DNA of 64,000 nt from Thermosulfurimonas marina (GTDB lineage Bacteria > Desulfobacterota > Thermodesulfobacteria > Thermodesulfobacteriales > Thermodesulfobacteriaceae): positions 1,488,001 to 1,552,000 of the forward strand of contig NZ_CP042909.1 in the NCBI RefSeq assembly GCF_012317585.1. The letters run 5' to 3'. Made by a program: the position numbers and the translations under genes. Below are positions 62,602-64,000 of this stretch, one piece after another (the first letter of the stretch is position 1; each line of letters opens with the position of its first letter). Under the pieces are notes generated by a model, which was not told the DNA's origin, ran no database searches, and was given only the letters and a program-made list of their open reading frames with translations.

Positions 62602-63468
62602 TCAAAAAAGATGCCGCAAAAGATGGCTCATAGAGGCCCCATTTTGAGAGCCGGCCGGGGCCCTCCGCGGTGCCGGAGTGAACTCTACCGAAGGGGCTTG
62701 ACGCACGGGTTGCGGAAAGAGACTCATTAATTGATAGATCTCGTGGGGCATGTCCGTGCGTACGGGAAGGCCCAGTTTGCGGGCCTCCTCAAAGGTGAGG
62801 GGATAGTCGTGAGTCCAATGGCCCTGGGTGAGGAGTTCCGCCAGTTCGTCCACCTTTTCCGGAGGATACTTTCCGGAAAGAAGGTCTCGAAGGTTTTCTT
62901 TCATTTGACGCAGGGCCTTTTCGGCCACATCGGCCAGAATCAGGGTCTGGTCCTCCACGTGCTCCCGGGGCTTTTCCCTTACGGCCCGCAGGATGGAGGC
63001 CGCAGGAAATTGTCCCAGCTGGGGGTCCACCGGCCCCAGGACCGCGTGCTCGTCCATGACGATCTCGTCGGCGGCCAGGGCAATGAGGGTCCCTCCGCTC
63101 ATGGCGTAATGGGGAATGAAGGCCGTGACCTTGGCCGGGTGTTTCTTTACCGCCCGGGCAATCTGGAGCGCCGCCAGCACCAGCCCCCCGGGGGTGTGGA
63201 GAATGAGATCGATGGGGACCTCGGGGTCTGTGAGATGAATGGCCCGGATCACCTGTTCGGAGTCGTTGATGTCGATGAAACGCATGATGGGAAAGCCGAG
63301 AAGACTCATGGTTTCCTGCCGATGGACCAGAAGGATGACCCGCGAGCCCCGGGCCTTCTCGATCCGGGAGATCATGCGCTGCCGGGCAGCCTCGAGCAAC
63401 CTCTGGCGGAGGACCGGCTGAAGGGCCGCCAGCATGAAAAAGAAGAAAAAAAGGTCAAATCCGCTCAT
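62602..63468 (-). CDS. SDH/ClpP-class membrane-anchored serine protease
   Basis: A 288-residue protein of the SDH proteinase (ClpP/SppA-fold) family. An N-terminal hydrophobic helix (LFFFFFMLAALQPVLR) anchors it. The catalytic region has DLILHTPGGLVLAALQIA, with the oxyanion and nucleophile zone in YAMSGGTLIALAADEIVMDEHAVLGPVDPQLGQF, where SGG is the likely serine. The C-terminal tail (residues 255-288) is Pro/Ala-rich. It may degrade membrane or signal-peptide fragments. It is nine bases from the rhomboid gene. Confidence 0.85.
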   Translation of the reverse strand: MSGFDLFFFFFMLAALQPVLRQRLLEAARQRMISRIEKARGSRVILLVHRQETMSLLGFPIMRFIDINDSEQVIRAIHLTDPEVPIDLILHTPGGLVLAALQIARAVKKHPAKVTAFIPHYAMSGGTLIALAADEIVMDEHAVLGPVDPQLGQFPAASILRAVREKPREHVEDQTLILADVAEKALRQMKENLRDLLSGKYPPEKVDELAELLTQGHWTHDYPLTFEEARKLGLPVRTDMPHEIYQLMSLFPQPVRQAPSVEFTPAPRRAPAGSQNGASMSHLLRHLF

Positions 63469-63477
63469 AGAGGCCTC

Positions 63478-63999
63478 CTAACGGTTTAACCGATCAAAAT
63501 AGGAAACCACCGGTCCCCAGGGGACCTCTTCGTCTTTGAAATATCCACAGGAAGCCCTACAGAAGAGGCGATGGGTGAGGACTCCGGCCAGAAACCCTCC
63601 GGCATGAGCCCACCAGGCCACACCCCCTATCTCTCCTGGAAGGGCCAGAGAGAGGGTGCCGGAGAAGACCTGCAAGAGGTACCAGTAGCCCAGATAAAGG
63701 AGGGCCGGGACTTCAAAGAAGAAGGGAAAGAAAAAGACGGGGACCATGACAATGACCCGGGCGAAAGGGAACATGACGAAGTAGGCCCCCAGCACTCCAG
63801 AGATGGCCCCCGAGGCCCCAATGGTGGGGACGGTGGAGTCGGGGTGCATAAAAAGGTGGGTGAGAGCCGCCGCCAGCCCGCAGAGGAGATAAAAGAGGAG
63901 AAAACGCAGGTGGCCCATGCGGTCCTCCACGTTATCCCCGAAGATCCAGAGGGTCCACATGTTTCCTAGAAAATGTACCCAGCCTCCGTGAAGAAAGAG
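63478..63999 (-). CDS. Rhomboid-family intramembrane serine protease (5' end missing)
   Basis: About 174 C-terminal residues are visible; the gene runs off the end of the window. HGGWVHFLGNMWTLWIFGDNVED is the typical first conserved block. The catalytic serine is in TIGASGAISGVLGAYF and the histidine in WWAHAGGFLAGVLT. Six hydrophobic segments can be counted. Rhomboids cut transmembrane segments of membrane proteins. A Cys-containing cytosolic tail (FCRASCGYF) ends the protein. It is paired with the SDH/ClpP-class protease gene downstream. Confidence 0.93.
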   Translation of the reverse strand, partial: LFLHGGWVHFLGNMWTLWIFGDNVEDRMGHLRFLLFYLLCGLAAALTHLFMHPDSTVPTIGASGAISGVLGAYFVMFPFARVIVMVPVFFFPFFFEVPALLYLGYWYLLQVFSGTLSLALPGEIGGVAWWAHAGGFLAGVLTHRLFCRASCGYFKDEEVPWGPVVSYFDRLNR

Positions 64000-64000
64000 A

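Overview
The window reads as a chromosome segment of a thermophilic or strictly anaerobic, LPS-bearing sulfate/sulfur-metabolising bacterium. A complete dsrA-dsrB-dsrD block shows dissimilatory sulfite metabolism. LpxA/D/I/B, FabZ, a heptose kinase and a phosphomannomutase show a lipid A/LPS outer membrane. Coding is dense and G+C-rich, with many ATGA-type start/stop overlaps. Gene content and composition suggest Thermodesulfobacteria, perhaps a high-GC Thermosulfurimonas-like lineage; this is inference, because no 16S gene or database comparison is available. I see no insertion sequence, CRISPR array, prophage or rRNA; one tRNA is present.

Left part (0-31.8 kb), mostly housekeeping. The end of a glycogen debranching enzyme faces a lipid A operon (lpxD-fabZ-lpxA-lpxI-oxidoreductase-lpxB, minus strand). 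A divergent spacer with two copies of a perfect palindrome separates lpxD from alaS. Then come recA-hldA-eno-HU (minus) and recN-thiolase-SAM hydrolase-tRNA methyltransferase (plus). A minus-strand block follows: DUF721, phosphomannomutase and recJ, and then murJ, GGDEF, aroC and a FliL-like gene. A plus-strand series follows: ribBA-ribH-glycosyltransferase-nusB, then a Gld-type ABC exporter (ATPase, permease-GldG fusion, DUF4340).

Middle (31.8-40.8 kb): a signalling and polarity locus. On the minus strand are mglB-mglA, a coiled-coil protein and a TPR-fused PilB-like ATPase. Divergent from them are two receiver proteins whose CheB-like C-termini have lost the catalytic residues, followed by a CheA kinase. 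The set looks like a control module for type IV pili with Mgl polarity switching.

Right part (40.8-64 kb). dsrAB and dsrD are separated by a strong hairpin and followed by a terminator. Next come murU-amgK (cell-wall sugar recycling) with tatA-tatC-transketolase, then ilvB-ilvN, and a ferredoxin with an FNR/CRP-like palindrome at the class II activator position. A six-gene translationally coupled operon (57.4 to 51.3 kb, minus) encodes a PqqD-like protein, an ATP-grasp ligase, a fold-III PLP decarboxylase, a urea-transporter/M23-peptidase fusion, an outer-membrane beta-barrel and a TPR lipoprotein-like/periplasmic protein. I recognise every domain but no described pathway that unites them, so this is the best candidate for an undescribed system here. 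Beyond it lie a DUF1566 gene that runs into a tRNA-Arg gene, small hypothetical genes, a fused ybeY-pdxJ reading frame, trmI, an M18 aminopeptidase, an SDH/ClpP-class protease and a partial rhomboid protease.
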